Assembly: GCA_022496185.1 (NCBI GenBank)
Contig: WTXG01000088.1
Location: forward strand, 81,215 to 145,214
DNA: 64,000 nucleotides
Origin: Multifurca ochricompacta
Taxonomy: Eukaryota > Basidiomycota > Agaricomycetes > Russulales > Russulaceae
Direction of reading: 5' to 3'
Positions within the stretch are counted from its first letter, which is position 1. Each line of letters starts with the position of its first letter. Shown piece after piece: positions 31,037 to 41,408 of this stretch. A model generated the notes under the pieces. The model did no database searches and had not been told where the DNA came from. It saw nothing but the letters and a program-made list of their open reading frames with translations. The translations under genes and the position numbers were made by a program.

Positions 31037-32905
31037 ATGGCAGGCCCTACAAAGGCAGAGACAGATCAGGTTTTCAAGATTCTCAAAGCTGGCAAAGGAA
31101 ACAAGGTTCGTAGAGTTGTGACCTTGAATGTGATAACAGCTAATCAAACTTTCAGATGTGCTTTGACTGCCAAGCTCGCAACCCGACGTGGGCCAGTGTT
31201 AACTTTGGCTTGTACATTTGTCTCGATTGTTCAAGTGTGCACCGCAATATGGGCGTGCACATCTCTTTTGTTCGGTAGGTCGCAGCCCCGCCTGCCAATC
31301 TCCACCTGAACCGGGACCAACTGACGACCCCTTTTAGGTCCACTAATCTTGACAGCTGGCAGCTCACACAACTGCGCACCATGAAAGTCGGTGGAAATGG
31401 ATCAGCTACCGACTTTTTCGCTCGACATGGCGGCACTTCGTTACTCACCGATAGTGATGTAAAGAAGAAGTATACGAGCCGCGTGGCCGAACTTTACAAA
31501 GAGGAGCTTGCACGTCGTGTCAAAGAAGATACTGCTCAGTGCGCGTCCATGTCATGTTGCGATTATATACTCAGCAAGCTCATCTCTTGAACCCGTTCTA
31601 CACAGATTCCCAAGCGGTATTGTCCTCGATGGCATCGATACCTCCAAATCGGCAGCTCAGACCGATGCGCCAGCTGATGAGGAAGACTTTTTCTCATCCT
31701 GGGACAAACCCGCTGCGACGAAGTCCAAGACCGCTAACCCCCCACCAAAATCCACTCCACCGCCGTCCATTGGGCGTGCTGCCTCTGCCCCTACTCCCGG
31801 TAGCCCCACGGTAGCCTCCGTTCCTGCAGGACCACGTACCGTTACATCCTCTTCATTGCGTGCAAACTCTACTTCAGTAACCAGCGGCGTGCGCACGCTC
31901 ACCTCGAGCACCACAGCATCCGCAAGCGCAGGCACAGGCACGGGCACGAGCGTTTCGCGTCCCGCAAGGAAGGGTCTTGGCGCAAAGAAGGCAGCGGCTC
32001 CTCTGGATTTTGCGGAGGCAGAACGCCGTGCGGCTGCTGAAGCGGAACGGATTCGTCAGCTTGGTTACGATCGTGAACGCGAGGAGGCCGAAGCTCGAGC
32101 TGGACGCGAAGCTGCCGCGCTCGAGTTGAAGAACAAGAGCGCCACTGCTGCTGCTGCTGCTGCTGCAAGCGCGAGTTCCCAATCGGTTTCTGCCGGTGCG
32201 AGCACCGGAGACGTAGAAAGGCTTGGGATGGGTGTGAAGAAGCTCGGTTTTGGGGCCTTGCCCCGCGCACAATCCGCGGGGGCACCTAAAGTGTACGATG
32301 CGTCCGTTCCCCTCATGATGGTATTTGTCGGTATCGACTAACTGGACGTCACTTACCTTTTGGTGTCCTTATGCTCTTTGTCTCTCTTTTTTTTTTCTTT
32401 TTTGGTAGTTCTGCAGCACCTGTCGCGGACGACTCGCCAACGACGGCTCGCGATCGTTTTGGAAACCAAAAGGGGATCTCGAGCGATATGTTTTTCGAAC
32501 GGGGCGCATACGATCCTGATACCGTTTCTGAGGGACGTGCACGACTCGCGCAATTCCAAGGGGCGACTTCTATCTCTTCTAACCAGTACTTTGGGCGTGA
32601 GGAAGAGGAGACGCTCGCGCAGGCTTCAGACGGAGGGTTGCTCGGCGATGGCAGCCTTGCGGGAATCGAAAATGCCGCGCGGGAAGCTGTCGCACGCATC
32701 ATTTCCAACCCCGATGTGCAAAACCTGGGGGATAGCATACGTTCTGGTGCTCTTAAGGTACGACACATACACAGTCTCTCTTTCTCTCTCTCTCTCTCTC
32801 TACTCGAAGTGGAGAGAAGGCTGACTTTTTAAAAAATCATTTTCCTTGCTTACTCGTGTTAAACATTAGCTTTCGGATTATCTGGCGCAGATGTCCGAGC
32901 GCTAG
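31037..32905 (+). CDS. GLO3: ADP-ribosylation factor GTPase-activating protein, GLO3/ArfGAP2-3 type
   Basis: Stimulates GTP hydrolysis by Arf1 on COPI vesicles (Golgi-to-ER traffic). Exons: 31037-31105, 31156-31274, 31338-31538, 31606 to about 32300, 32409-32757 and 32870-32905. The donor of intron 4 is not certain; several GT sites fit. The ArfGAP zinc finger is [11 protein letters not shown]...CLDCSSVHR with the catalytic Arg a few residues later ([12 protein letters not shown]). The C-terminal GLO3 motif ([23 protein letters not shown]) is present. The linker is Ala/Ser/Thr-rich and includes an Ala8 tract encoded by GCT repeats (about 32145-32165). The protein ends [10 protein letters not shown]. 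Its 3' half is duplicated at 36226-36961; the duplication breakpoint falls in the GCT tract. Confidence 0.92.
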
Positions 32906-33163
32906 AGACGCGAATGGATAGACCAGGGCTGTGGCACTGATGACCGAAGATGTAGTTTCTGTTTTGTGAAGTGATATTTATGTCATCCGTTGCATAGGTG
33001 ATACAACATTGCCCTGGTCTAGCCGGGCTCCATGCTTCATGAATCTGATCTGCGTCAAGCCTTGTGGTTCTGCCATCCTTTTCCATCATGATGAATGCAT
33101 GTGCTGAAGTCGCTGTCTTCTGCCGCCGAAAAACTGTAGAATGAACCCGCCTGTCGGGTACCA

Positions 33164-33640
33164 CGCATTTTTTTTTTTTTTGGAATCCATCTTATTACGC
33201 ACTTCAGGGCCTTGCCCAAATTGCGCGGCTACTACGGGGTACATTGTAACTACTAGGTGAACATGATGTTGTAAGTGTGTGTGAGACAAAAGATGGAAAA
33301 TCCCGGTGGGGAAAGCGGTTCAAGTGAGGGTGTGTGGAAGTGAAGGTAAGGGAAAAAGAGAAAGAAGGAAAGGGAAAAGACTGGTAAAGAGATTTTTACC
33401 CATGACTCCCGAGGCCGTTCCGACGAAAACGTTTTTGTGAAGGCCCATGTGTCCTGGATGAAGGTTAGCAAGTCCTCGGCGTAAGGCTTTCGATTGAAGG
33501 AACTGGAGGCTCTCACGCCTGGCGGCGTAGAGAGGGCAGTCGAGAAGGATGTGGGGGAGGTGGTGTCATCATGTGTACTCAGCGGCGGCCGGGTGGCTAT
33601 GCACAAGCACAACAGAGGCTACCACGTGTTCCCCATCCCA
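33164..33640 (-). mobile_element. LINE 3' stub, minus strand (unit 1 copy)
   Basis: A poly(T) run, then GGGCCTTGCCCAAATTGCGCGGCTAC and a GTGTCCTGGATGAAGGTTAGC segment. The corresponding copy in unit 2 is 37190-37750. The insertion predates the duplication. Confidence 0.75.
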
Positions 33641-33819
33641 TCCCCAGTAAGTCGGCAACGCCCGACACCCCTATGAATCCTGTCACTCTACTGTCCTGTC
33701 CTCAATCGCCGCTCATATAATGCTCCCTAGCGTAGTCGGATAAATACGAGAATCGCCAAGCTGTCGCCTTGGTTCTCACATATCACCCCTCAGACACTTT
33801 GAAACATACTTGCTCTACA

Positions 33820-34686
33820 ATGACCCACTCCATGCGTCCAGACAACGGAGGCGATCGTATTTTAATGGAGACATACACCGTCAATCTGAAGAGACATCGC
33901 AATTCTATCAGCGCGAGCAGGCAAATGTGCCCCCACATCGTGTAGTGAGTATTTGCGACGGCTCATATTCACCTCGAACTCCTGGCAGAACTATACTTAA
34001 TCTTCACATTCTAAGGCTACCGCACAACACCCTGGCTATGCCCCATCTTGGAATGCACCTGCTCCGCATCCAGGCTATCAGGACGAGCGCTATGCCGCCC
34101 CATATGCACACGGTAGTGCTCACGGTTATGGTGTATGGCACAATACCCAGCCCAATGTCTTCTTCGCTCCTCCTCCTGTGGAAAGCGCACTTTTTCCTCT
34201 TTCTGCCTTTTCTCTATGAACTAACCTTCTCTCCCCTCAGAGCGCTGCAGCTCCACACGTGAATCAAAAATCCGGCGATGTCAATAGCGCTTTTGCCTAT
34301 CACCCAGATAATGGGGTTCCAGCACTCACAGAAGCTCATGGTCCATTTTATGCGGTACGCTTCACTTTCAGTCACGGTCCCCCCCCCTCTCTCTCTCCCT
34401 CCGCTCTCCCAAAACGCTATTGTAGCATACTCATTGCAACACGCAGGTGGGTAGTGTTCCTACGCTAGGTGCAGCTAATGTTAACGGTGGGACCGGCGTG
34501 GACGCTCAGCCTCATGCTCCCACTTCCGAGGGGCATTCGTCCTCTGAAGGTCTCAGGTCCCTAGCTAGACATTACATTCTTGATCCAAGGACCCGCGTTT
34601 ACATAGTCCGCATGGTGTCAAATGGGTGTGGCCGTCTGAACATGTACATCACGCTCGAAGTAGCGGACGTTGTTGGAAACGTATGA
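33820..34686 (+). pseudogene. Small proline-rich family gene, copy A (frameshifted)
   Basis: Unit 1 counterpart of the intact gene at 38178-39109. The ATG is at 33820. An A is missing near 33863 relative to copy B (TTTTAATGG against TTTTAAATGG), which throws the first exon out of frame. Later exons are intact: ATAQHPGYAPSWN-like repeat, AFAYHPDNGVPALTEAHG, and a last exon 34447-34686 with EGLRSLARHYILDP and VYIVRMVSNGCGRLNMYITLE. The protein would end GNV beyond the ADVV end of copy B. Expression from another start cannot be excluded. Confidence 0.6.
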
Positions 34687-34818
34687 GCCAAAACTATGTG
34701 GTGGTTCTTATTCAAATGACATTATTTTCGAGCCGTTTAATTTACTTCTTCTCTTCGAGAAACTTGGTGCCCTCCTTTAAACATTAAAGTTGACTCATCA
34801 ACATTGAGAGAAACCAAT

Positions 34819-34861
34819 TTTTTTTGTTTTAAAAATCGAGTTTCGTTGACGCGCTTGCAAG
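34819..34861 (-). mobile_element. Truncated LINE 3' end (unit 1)
   Basis: TTTTTTTTGTTTTAAAA followed by ACGCGCTTGCAAG matches the longer stub at 39247-39335 in unit 2. Here it is cut off by repeat R1 starting TGTACGG at 34862. Confidence 0.6.
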
Positions 34862-35458
34862 TGTACGGATCCAATCCGCAGTGAGTGCAAGGCAAAGTAT
34901 TCCTTAAGAGCTAGAAAAGCGAGTAGCTCAGTCTTTGGAACAGAAAGACTATATTGCTAGGTAATACCTAGAAAAGCGAGTAGCTACACAAAGAATTAGT
35001 AAAATGCAATGTAGCTACGAAGAAAATAATACTGACGTCAGTCTTTGGAACAGAAAAACTGAGGACGCTAACTACGCTGGTAGTCCTATAATATAGTAAG
35101 AAATTTGCACGATACGATACCTCGTGCATTGTGTAGAATGGCCTCAATGTGATCGATCCCGGGCCGCCATCTCCGGTATCAATGTGGCTGCGTGCCGTGG
35201 CTGTATTCTAACAAGAGAGAGAGAGAAGAGAGAAGAGAGCGCGCCCTTTTGAGATAACTAGATCGAATGTAAACGTATTGTGCTTGAATTCGAGGAAATC
35301 GCTGCTTGTTGGTTCCGCTTGACCTTTGCGCTCGATGTCGTCAAGAAGTTCTTCAGCACAAAAAAAAGAAAGATAAAGAGAGAGAAATGCCGTTTGATTT
35401 CTGCTTCTAGTGGCTCACTGGCTGGTCTACTACAAGCATTGTATGTACACTAGATGCA
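34862..35458 (+). repeat. Solo-LTR-like repeat R1, 5' part with internal insert
   Basis: Begins TGTACGGATCCAATCC like the full copies. About 300 bp of direct-repeat-bearing DNA (GAAAAGCGAGTAGCT twice; CAGTCTTTGGAACAGAAA twice) is inserted at about 34910-35210. R1 sequence then resumes and is cut by the MITE at 35459. Confidence 0.65.
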
Positions 35459-35803
35459 ATTCACCCAAAAGATTGTGCCGAATCACGTGATGTAAAGTAA
35501 ACAACAGCAAATTCTGTTGAACCAAGATAGCGGCAGCCGGTCTTTCCCGGTCTTTCATTAGGTTGAAAACATTTGTCTATATGTCACATGACTTTGATTT
35601 GTAATGTTTTTTGTTAATCAACGATAACTTCATTTTTAAAATAAATATTATTACAAATCACAGTTGTGTGACAAGATAACCACCTTAGGGATGTCAGCGG
35701 TGGGGGAGAGTTGGGTGAGCTCTCTGTACTGCTATCTTGTTTCAACAGAGTTTGCTGTTGTTTACTTTACATCACGTGATTCGGCACAATCTTTTGGGTG
35801 AAT
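35459..35803. mobile_element. MITE with about 80-bp terminal inverted repeats
   Basis: 345 bp. The start ATTCACCCAAAAGATTGTGC and the end are reverse complements for about 80 bp, including the palindromic ATCACGTGAT. Related fragments lie at about 40096-40180 and 40303-40380. The inner part shares a CACCGCTGACATCCCTAA segment with the element at 61056-61897. Confidence 0.8.
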
Positions 35804-35935
35804 AGCGTCCAGTAATGATCTTGTCACTATTTTTGCATTCTATCCTTATAGTTATAGTTATCTTCTATCCTAATTTTAAATAAACTATTTAATTAATCTT
35901 ATTTTATAATAATATATCGAAATTATATATATATC

Positions 35936-36225
35936 AAAGATGATAACAAACGAATGGTTATGTAATGTAAGATATGAATCGGGGTTAGGGTTATGGCACG
36001 TGCTGTCATATTATAATCGCGGGTTCATCAGCCGCGCCTCAGCTCTGCCTCAGCAGCTGTACACCCACACACACATACATCAAAGCGATCTATCCCGCCT
36101 CCACTTATTCTACGATTAATCATAGGCGAATCGCGTTCAGACCTTCTTGCATGGGTTAACGAGCTCCTTCAAATCAACTATACGAAGATCGAGCAGTGCG
36201 GTACTGGCGCGGCCTATTGCCGCTG
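35936..36225 (+). pseudogene. Duplicated MAL3 promoter and exon 1, start codon lost
   Basis: About 290 bp nearly identical to 41218-41507, including upstream sequence. The MAL3 start ATGGGCGAATCG reads ATAGGCGAATCG here (about 36121), so the reading frame has no start. At 36225 the sequence switches to the GLO3 GCT tract. Confidence 0.88.
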
Positions 36226-36961
36226 CTGCTGCAAGCGCAAGCTCCCAACCGGTTTCTGCCGGCGCGAGCACCGGAGATGTAGAAAGGCTTGGGATGGGCG
36301 TGAAGAAGCTCGGTTGTGGGGCCTCGCCCCGCGCACAATCTGCGGGGGCACCTAAAGCGTACGATGCGTCCGTTCCCCTCATGATGATATTTGCCCGTAT
36401 CGACTAACTGGACGTCACTTACCTTTTGGTGTCCTTATGCTGTTTGTCTCTCTTTTTTTTTTTCTTTTTTGGTAGTTCTGCAGCACCTGTCGCGGACGAC
36501 TCACCAACGACGGCTCGCGATCGTTTTGGAAACCAAAAGGGGATCTCGAGCGATATGTTTTTCGAACGGGGCGCATACGATCCTGATACCGTTTCTGAGG
36601 GACGTGCACGACTCGCGCAATTCCAAGGGGCGACTTCTATCTCTTCTAACCAGTACTTTGGGCGTGAGGAGGAGGAGACGCTCGCGCAGGCTTCAGACGG
36701 AGGGTTGCTCGGCGATGGCAGCCTCGCGGGAATCGAAAATGCCGCGCGGGAAGCTGTCGCACGCATCATTTCCAACCCCGATATGCAAAACCTGGGGGAT
36801 AGCATACGTTCAGGTGCTCTTAAGGTACGGCTCTCTCTCTCCTCATTTCGAGGAGAGAAGGCTGACTTTTGTAAAAATCATTTTCCTTGCTTGTTCGTGT
36901 TAAACATTAGCTTTCGGATTATCTGGCGCAGATGTCCGAGCGCTAGAGACGCGAATGGATG
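36226..36961 (+). pseudogene. Duplicated 3' half of GLO3 (promoterless, fused to MAL3 exon 1)
   Basis: Matches GLO3 from the Ala tract to the stop, including introns and the last exon ([10 protein letters not shown] then TAG). The fusion frame with MAL3 exon 1 is out of phase and meets a stop at about 36354. It therefore cannot make a chimeric protein from the MAL3 start, which is itself mutated. Confidence 0.85.
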
Positions 36962-37189
36962 GACGAGGGCTATGGCACTGATGAATGGTTTTTTTTTTGT
37001 GAAGTGATATTTATGTACGGCATTGTCCTAGTCTAGCTGTGCTCCATGCTTCATGATTCTGATCCGCCTTAAGTAAGCCTTGTGGTTCTACCATCATCCT
37101 TTTCCATCATGATAAATGCGTGTTGTCCCACTACATTCGGGTGCTCCCGAAAATTTAAAACGAACCTGCCTGTAGGGTACCATGCGTTT

Positions 37190-37750
37190 CATTTTTTTTG
37201 AAATCGATCTTATCACGCGCTTCAGGGCCTTGCCCAAATTGCGTGGCTACTACGGGGTACATTGTAAACTACTAGGTGAACATGATGTTGTGAGTGTGTG
37301 TGAGACAAACGATGGAAAACCCCGGTGGGGAAAGCGGTTCAAGTGAGGGTGCGTGGAAGTGAAGGTAGAGGAAAAAGAGAAGAAGGTAAGGGAAAAGAGA
37401 AGGAAAGGGAAAAGACTGGTAAAGAGATTTTTACCTATGACTCCCGAGGTCGTTCCGACGAAAACGTCCTTGTGAAGGCCTATGTGTCCTGGATGAAGGT
37501 TAGCAAGTCCTCGACGTAAGGCTTGCGATTGAAGAGAAGAGGCCAATGGGGGGGGAGAGAGGGCCCAATCGGAGAGGAATTGGAGGCTCTCACACCTGGC
37601 GGCGTAGAGAGGGCAGTCGAGGAAGATGTGGGGAAAGGTGGATGGGTTTTTTGGGTTGGAAGTGCTCTATGAAGGCGTGGCCGATCGCAAGGCGCAACGC
37701 AGTGGAGTTTGGTAAAGCCGGCGGCCCATCTCAAGCAACTCTACCGTTCA
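37190..37750 (-). mobile_element. LINE 3' stub with ORF2 C-terminal remnant, minus strand (unit 2)
   Basis: T-rich end, then AGGGCCTTGCCCAAATTGC, a 3' UTR and a remnant of the ORF2 C-terminus (LANLHPGHIGLHKDVF). It is longer than the unit 1 copy, which has lost about 300 bp at its far side. Confidence 0.7.
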
Positions 37751-38177
37751 CTTTCTTGCCCTATCTTATGTAGGCTCGACCACGTTGCATATTTGGCCCC
37801 CTGCCAGCTACCCCTAACCAATGGCGTTCCATCCTTATTTACTAGTGTCTCATGCTAGTGCCACAGTTATGAGTTGTTGAGTTGAGCTGCCAAGCCAACT
37901 GGCCCAGAACCTGCCCTCATAACACCTCCAACCTATCCCGGGGGCCCGGGGACCATCCTGTCGGTACTACAGGTTCCTAGGACCATCCCATCTACCACGG
38001 CAACGCCCGACACCCCTATGAATCCCGCGTCACAGATCACCTCTGTCCCTCAATTGCTCTTATCATGCTCCGTAGCACGTAGCATAGTTGGATTTGGATA
38101 AATACGAGAATCTCCAAGCTGTCGCCTTGGTTCTCACACACCACCCTTCAGACGCTTTGAAACATACTTGCTCTCCA

Positions 38178-39109
38178 ATGACTCACTTCATGCGTCCAGA
38201 AAACGGGGGCGATCGTATTTTAAATGGAGATATACACCATCAATCTGAAGAGACATCGCAATCCTATCAGCACGAGCAAGTAAATGTGCCCCCACATCGT
38301 GTAGTGAGTATTTGCGACGGCTCATATTCACCTCGAACTCCTGGCAGAACTATAATTAAGCTTCACTTTTAAAGGCTACTGCACAACACCCTGGCTATGC
38401 CCCCTCTTGGAATGCACCTGCTCCGCATCCAGGCTACCAGGACGAGCGCTATGCCGCACAACACCCTGGCTATGCCCCCTCTTGGAATGCACCTGCTCCA
38501 CATCCAGGCTATCAGGACGAGCACTATGCCGCCCCATATGCATACGGTAGTGCTCGCGGCTATGGCGTATGGCACAACACCCAGCCCAATGTCCTCTTCG
38601 CTCCTCCTCCTGTGGAAAGCGCACTTTTCCCTCTTTCTGCCTTTTCTCTATGAACTAACCTTCTCTCCCCTCAGAACGCTGCAGCTTCATACGTGAATCA
38701 GGAATTCGGCAACGTCAATAACGCTTTCGCCTATGGTAATGGGGTTCCAGCGCTTACAGAAGCTCATGGTCCGTTTTCTGCGGTACGCTTCACTTCAGTT
38801 ACGTTCCCCCCCCCCCTTCTCTCTCTCTCCCTCCACTCTCCCTTAACGCTGTTGTAGCATACTCATCACAACACGCAGGTGGGCAGTGTTCCTAGGCTAG
38901 GTGCAGCTAATGTTAACGGTGGGACCGGCGTGGACGCTCAGCCTCATGCTCCCACTTCCGAGGGGCATGCGCCCTCTGAAGGTCTCAGGTCCCTAGCTAG
39001 ACATTACATCCTCGATCCAAGGACCCGCGTTTACATAGTCCGCATGGTGTCAGATGGGTGTGGCCGTCTGAACATGTACATCACGCTCGAAGCAGCGGAC
39101 GTTGTTTGA
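38178..39109 (+). CDS. Small proline-rich family gene, copy B (intact)
   Basis: Exons 38178-38303, 38375-38611, 38675-38782 and 38879-39109, all phase-consistent, giving 233 aa. Exon 2 contains a perfect-frame tandem duplication of a 25-residue unit (AQHPGYAPSWNAPAPHPGYQ...). The C-terminus is a compact conserved module (EGLRSLARHYILDPRTRVYIVR, GRLNMYITLEAADVV) shared with the genes at 33820, 45388 and 50557. No signal peptide, membrane segment or known domain is seen. Function is unknown. Confidence 0.72.
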
Positions 39110-39246
39110 TACATATGAGCCAAAACTATTTGGTGGTTCTTATTTAAATGACATTATTTTCGAGCTGTTTAATTTTCTTCTTCTCTTCGAGAAACTTGGT
39201 GCCCTCCTTTAAACATTAAAGTTGACTCATCAACATTGAGGGAAAC

Positions 39247-39335
39247 CAATTTTTTTTGTTTTAAAAAATTGAGTTTCGTTGACACGCTTTGCAAGGCATT
39301 GCTTGAGTCGCGCGGCTATCTAGTACAATGGGTTA
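39247..39335 (-). mobile_element. LINE 3' stub (unit 2)
   Basis: TTTTTTTTGTTTTAAAA then AGTCGCGCGGCTATCTAG. Same insertion as 34819-34861 but less truncated. Confidence 0.6.
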
Positions 39336-39340
39336 ATAAA

Positions 39341-39910
39341 CGCAGCTGTAAAAAGGGTCTTAGCTATCTATTTAGATAGTGGATAAGTTCAGTTATTGTG
39401 GTCAAAACTAAAGTGAAGACATAAAAAGTATAGTCCTTGTATACTACTGAAGGAGTATGACAATAAAGAGAAAACATAACTAATTAATTGCGACAAGATA
39501 CGAAGGAACGTGTTGTGTGCAATGTTTTTTTTTTTTTTTTGAATCAATTTTAATTCGCACTTGCGGGATGGCGCCCAATCGCGCGGCCACATCCGGGTAC
39601 AATGTGGCTACTGATACTACGAACAGGTGATGGAAGCGACAAAAGTCATGGTGCCAAACCCAGAGGGAAAATGCTAAGTAGGGGGATAGGATAGGGAGGC
39701 CTTGAGGGGGGAAAAAACCCCTCCCCCGGTTAGCCGTTCAGTGAGCAATAAAGTTGAAATAAAGTTGAAACTTACAAGTCACCTGTGTCCGACAGACTCA
39801 GTCTGGTTCACGGGGTCGTCAGGCAGATATAGGTTTTGTAAAGGCCCTAGTGTCCTGGATGAACTCGAGTAGGTGGTCAACATGGCGGAATTGTCTTGAA
39901 TCAGTTAATA
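39341..39910 (+). repeat. Repeat R2 (copy 2), split by a LINE stub
   Basis: R2 sequence (GCAGCTGTAAAAAGGG...) runs to about 39523, then resumes at about 39885 (CGGAATTGTCTTGAATCAG), as in copy 1 at 18850-18900. Confidence 0.6.
39524..39884 (-). mobile_element. LINE 3' stub in R2, minus strand
   Basis: Poly(T), TGAATCAATTTTAATTCGC, then GGCGCCCAATCGCGCGGCC and ACATCCGGGTACAATGTGGC. This is the reverse complement of the large LINE's tail (17110-17200). Confidence 0.75.
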
Positions 39911-40095
39911 ACGCCGGCCCAAAACTACGGATCTCGAATCAACTTTAAGATGAGTTACGTTTGTTGAGTCATTTGTGCGTTTGCGCCGTCAGATACCTCC
40001 GTGAGTGAGGGCTGAAGTAAATGGAAACCGGATCATAACCTTCCCCTTTGTACGTATATTGATGATCTAGTGATCTAGTGAATGCATTCACCGCA

Positions 40096-40400
40096 TTCAC
40101 CCACCCAAAAGATTGTGCCGAATCACGTGATGTAAAGTCAACAACGGAAATGAACCACCCAACTCTCCCCACCGCCGCTGACAGTCGAAGTGGTAATCTT
40201 GTCACAACTGTGATTTGTAATAATATTTATTAAGTTATCAACTACCTCTACTGCCATGCGCCTCGCCACTGGCCATGCTTTTACCAGTGAATGCTATTCA
40301 CCCAACACTTTGTGCCGAACCACGTGATGTAAAGTAAGCAACAGCAAATATTGTTGAACCAAGATAGCGGTACAGAAGTTCCGGGATAGCGGTTCGACGT
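40096..40400. mobile_element. MITE fragments (same family as 35459-35803)
   Basis: Two diverged terminal-repeat copies, at about 40096-40180 and 40303-40380, both containing CACGTGATGTAAAGT. Bases 40165-40240 share the CACCGCCGCTGACA...GTGATTTGTAATAATATTTATT core. No coding capacity. Confidence 0.6.
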
Positions 40401-40566
40401 GATTACATACGCGTTCGCAATTACAGTCGACATTCTCATCATAATGCATAGCCCTCGTTCCAGCCTCCTGCTGTGCATGATGGGATTTTATGCATGATCA
40501 TATTTGTGACAAATGTGACAAAATGTGACATTTTTCGAAAATTTATGTTGCTGGCACTCTCAGTGC

Positions 40567-40950
40567 TCATATAGAAGGTCTAAGATGTGATAGAAGTATT
40601 AGATTAAAGGGGGGGGGGCACTCCAAAACTTGTCCAATGTGACTTGAGTTTGTAGTAAACTCTAATTGGTGCAAATGGGCACATAACTTGTGCAGTTGTT
40701 GTAGAATCAGTGTTGAGATACCATTGGCATTAGAGTAATGCAAACAATGTTTCTTGAGCTGCTTGCAAAGTCCCTGTCCCTCCTTTGCTGATAGCCCTTC
40801 ATCTCCACTCCCTTCCTCTTCATCATCATCCATCTCCTCATCTGGGGTGTCCATAGTCATGTGAAGAGCTTCTGCAATGATCTCATCATTGCCAACAGGG
40901 AACTGGTAATCCAAATGGCCAATCTCTGTCTCCTCAATTGGATTGAGGAG
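40567..40950 (-). pseudogene. Acidic transposon-like ORF fragment
   Basis: A minus-strand open stretch starting near LLNPIEETEIGHLDYQFPVG continues through an acidic run (DEEMDDDEEEGSGDEG) to LCKQLKKHCLHYSNANG. The layout resembles the C-terminal tail of a DNA-transposon transposase, but the catalytic core is missing and the family was not identified. Confidence 0.3.
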
Positions 40951-41408
40951 ATCTTAACTGCCACACTCATTTGAGCTTTACATCAGCATTTTAGACTTGA
41001 TGCACGAGCAGACATGCAGTATTTGGGGACCACTTCCAGCCACAAATTACTAAATATGGTAAATATGGTAATGCATAACCCCAAAATGTGCCATGCATTA
41101 TTTGAAATGAGAATGCATGCATAAATCCCTATGTCCCACGTTGGTTCCAGCCTCAAGCCATGCATTATTGGAGGTTATGCATTATTAGGTCATGCATTAT
41201 GAGGATATCGACTGTATATCAAAGATGATTACAAACGAATGGTTATGTAATATAAGATACGAATCGGGGTTAGGGTTATGGCACGTGCTGTCATATTATA
41301 ATCGCGGGTTCATCAGCCGCGCCTCAGCTCTGCCTCAGCAGCTGTACACCCACACCCACACATACATCAAAGCGATCTATCCCGCCTCCATCTATTCTAC
41401 GATTAATC

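Larger units (their letters stand above)
32144..36225 (+). repeat. Tandem duplication, unit 1
   Basis: Runs from the GLO3 exon 4 GCT tract, through a minus-strand LINE stub and a small proline-rich gene, to a copy of the MAL3 promoter and exon 1. Unit 2 (36226-41507) has the same order of markers head-to-tail. Later insertions (R1 and a MITE in unit 1; R2, LINE stub and MITE in unit 2) make the lengths differ. Confidence 0.85.

Noticed and set aside
32758..32869. CT microsatellite region as a separate feature or gene
   Set aside because: It is the last intron of GLO3; the ends are GTACGA and TTAG and the exon phases fit.
35980..35998. TTAGGG word suggesting an internal telomere repeat (also near 41265)
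   Set aside because: A single unit within the duplicated MAL3 promoter; there is no array.
36160..36360. Possible MAL3-GLO3 fusion protein
   Set aside because: The start codon is ATA, and the fusion frame is out of phase and reaches a stop within about 45 codons after the junction.
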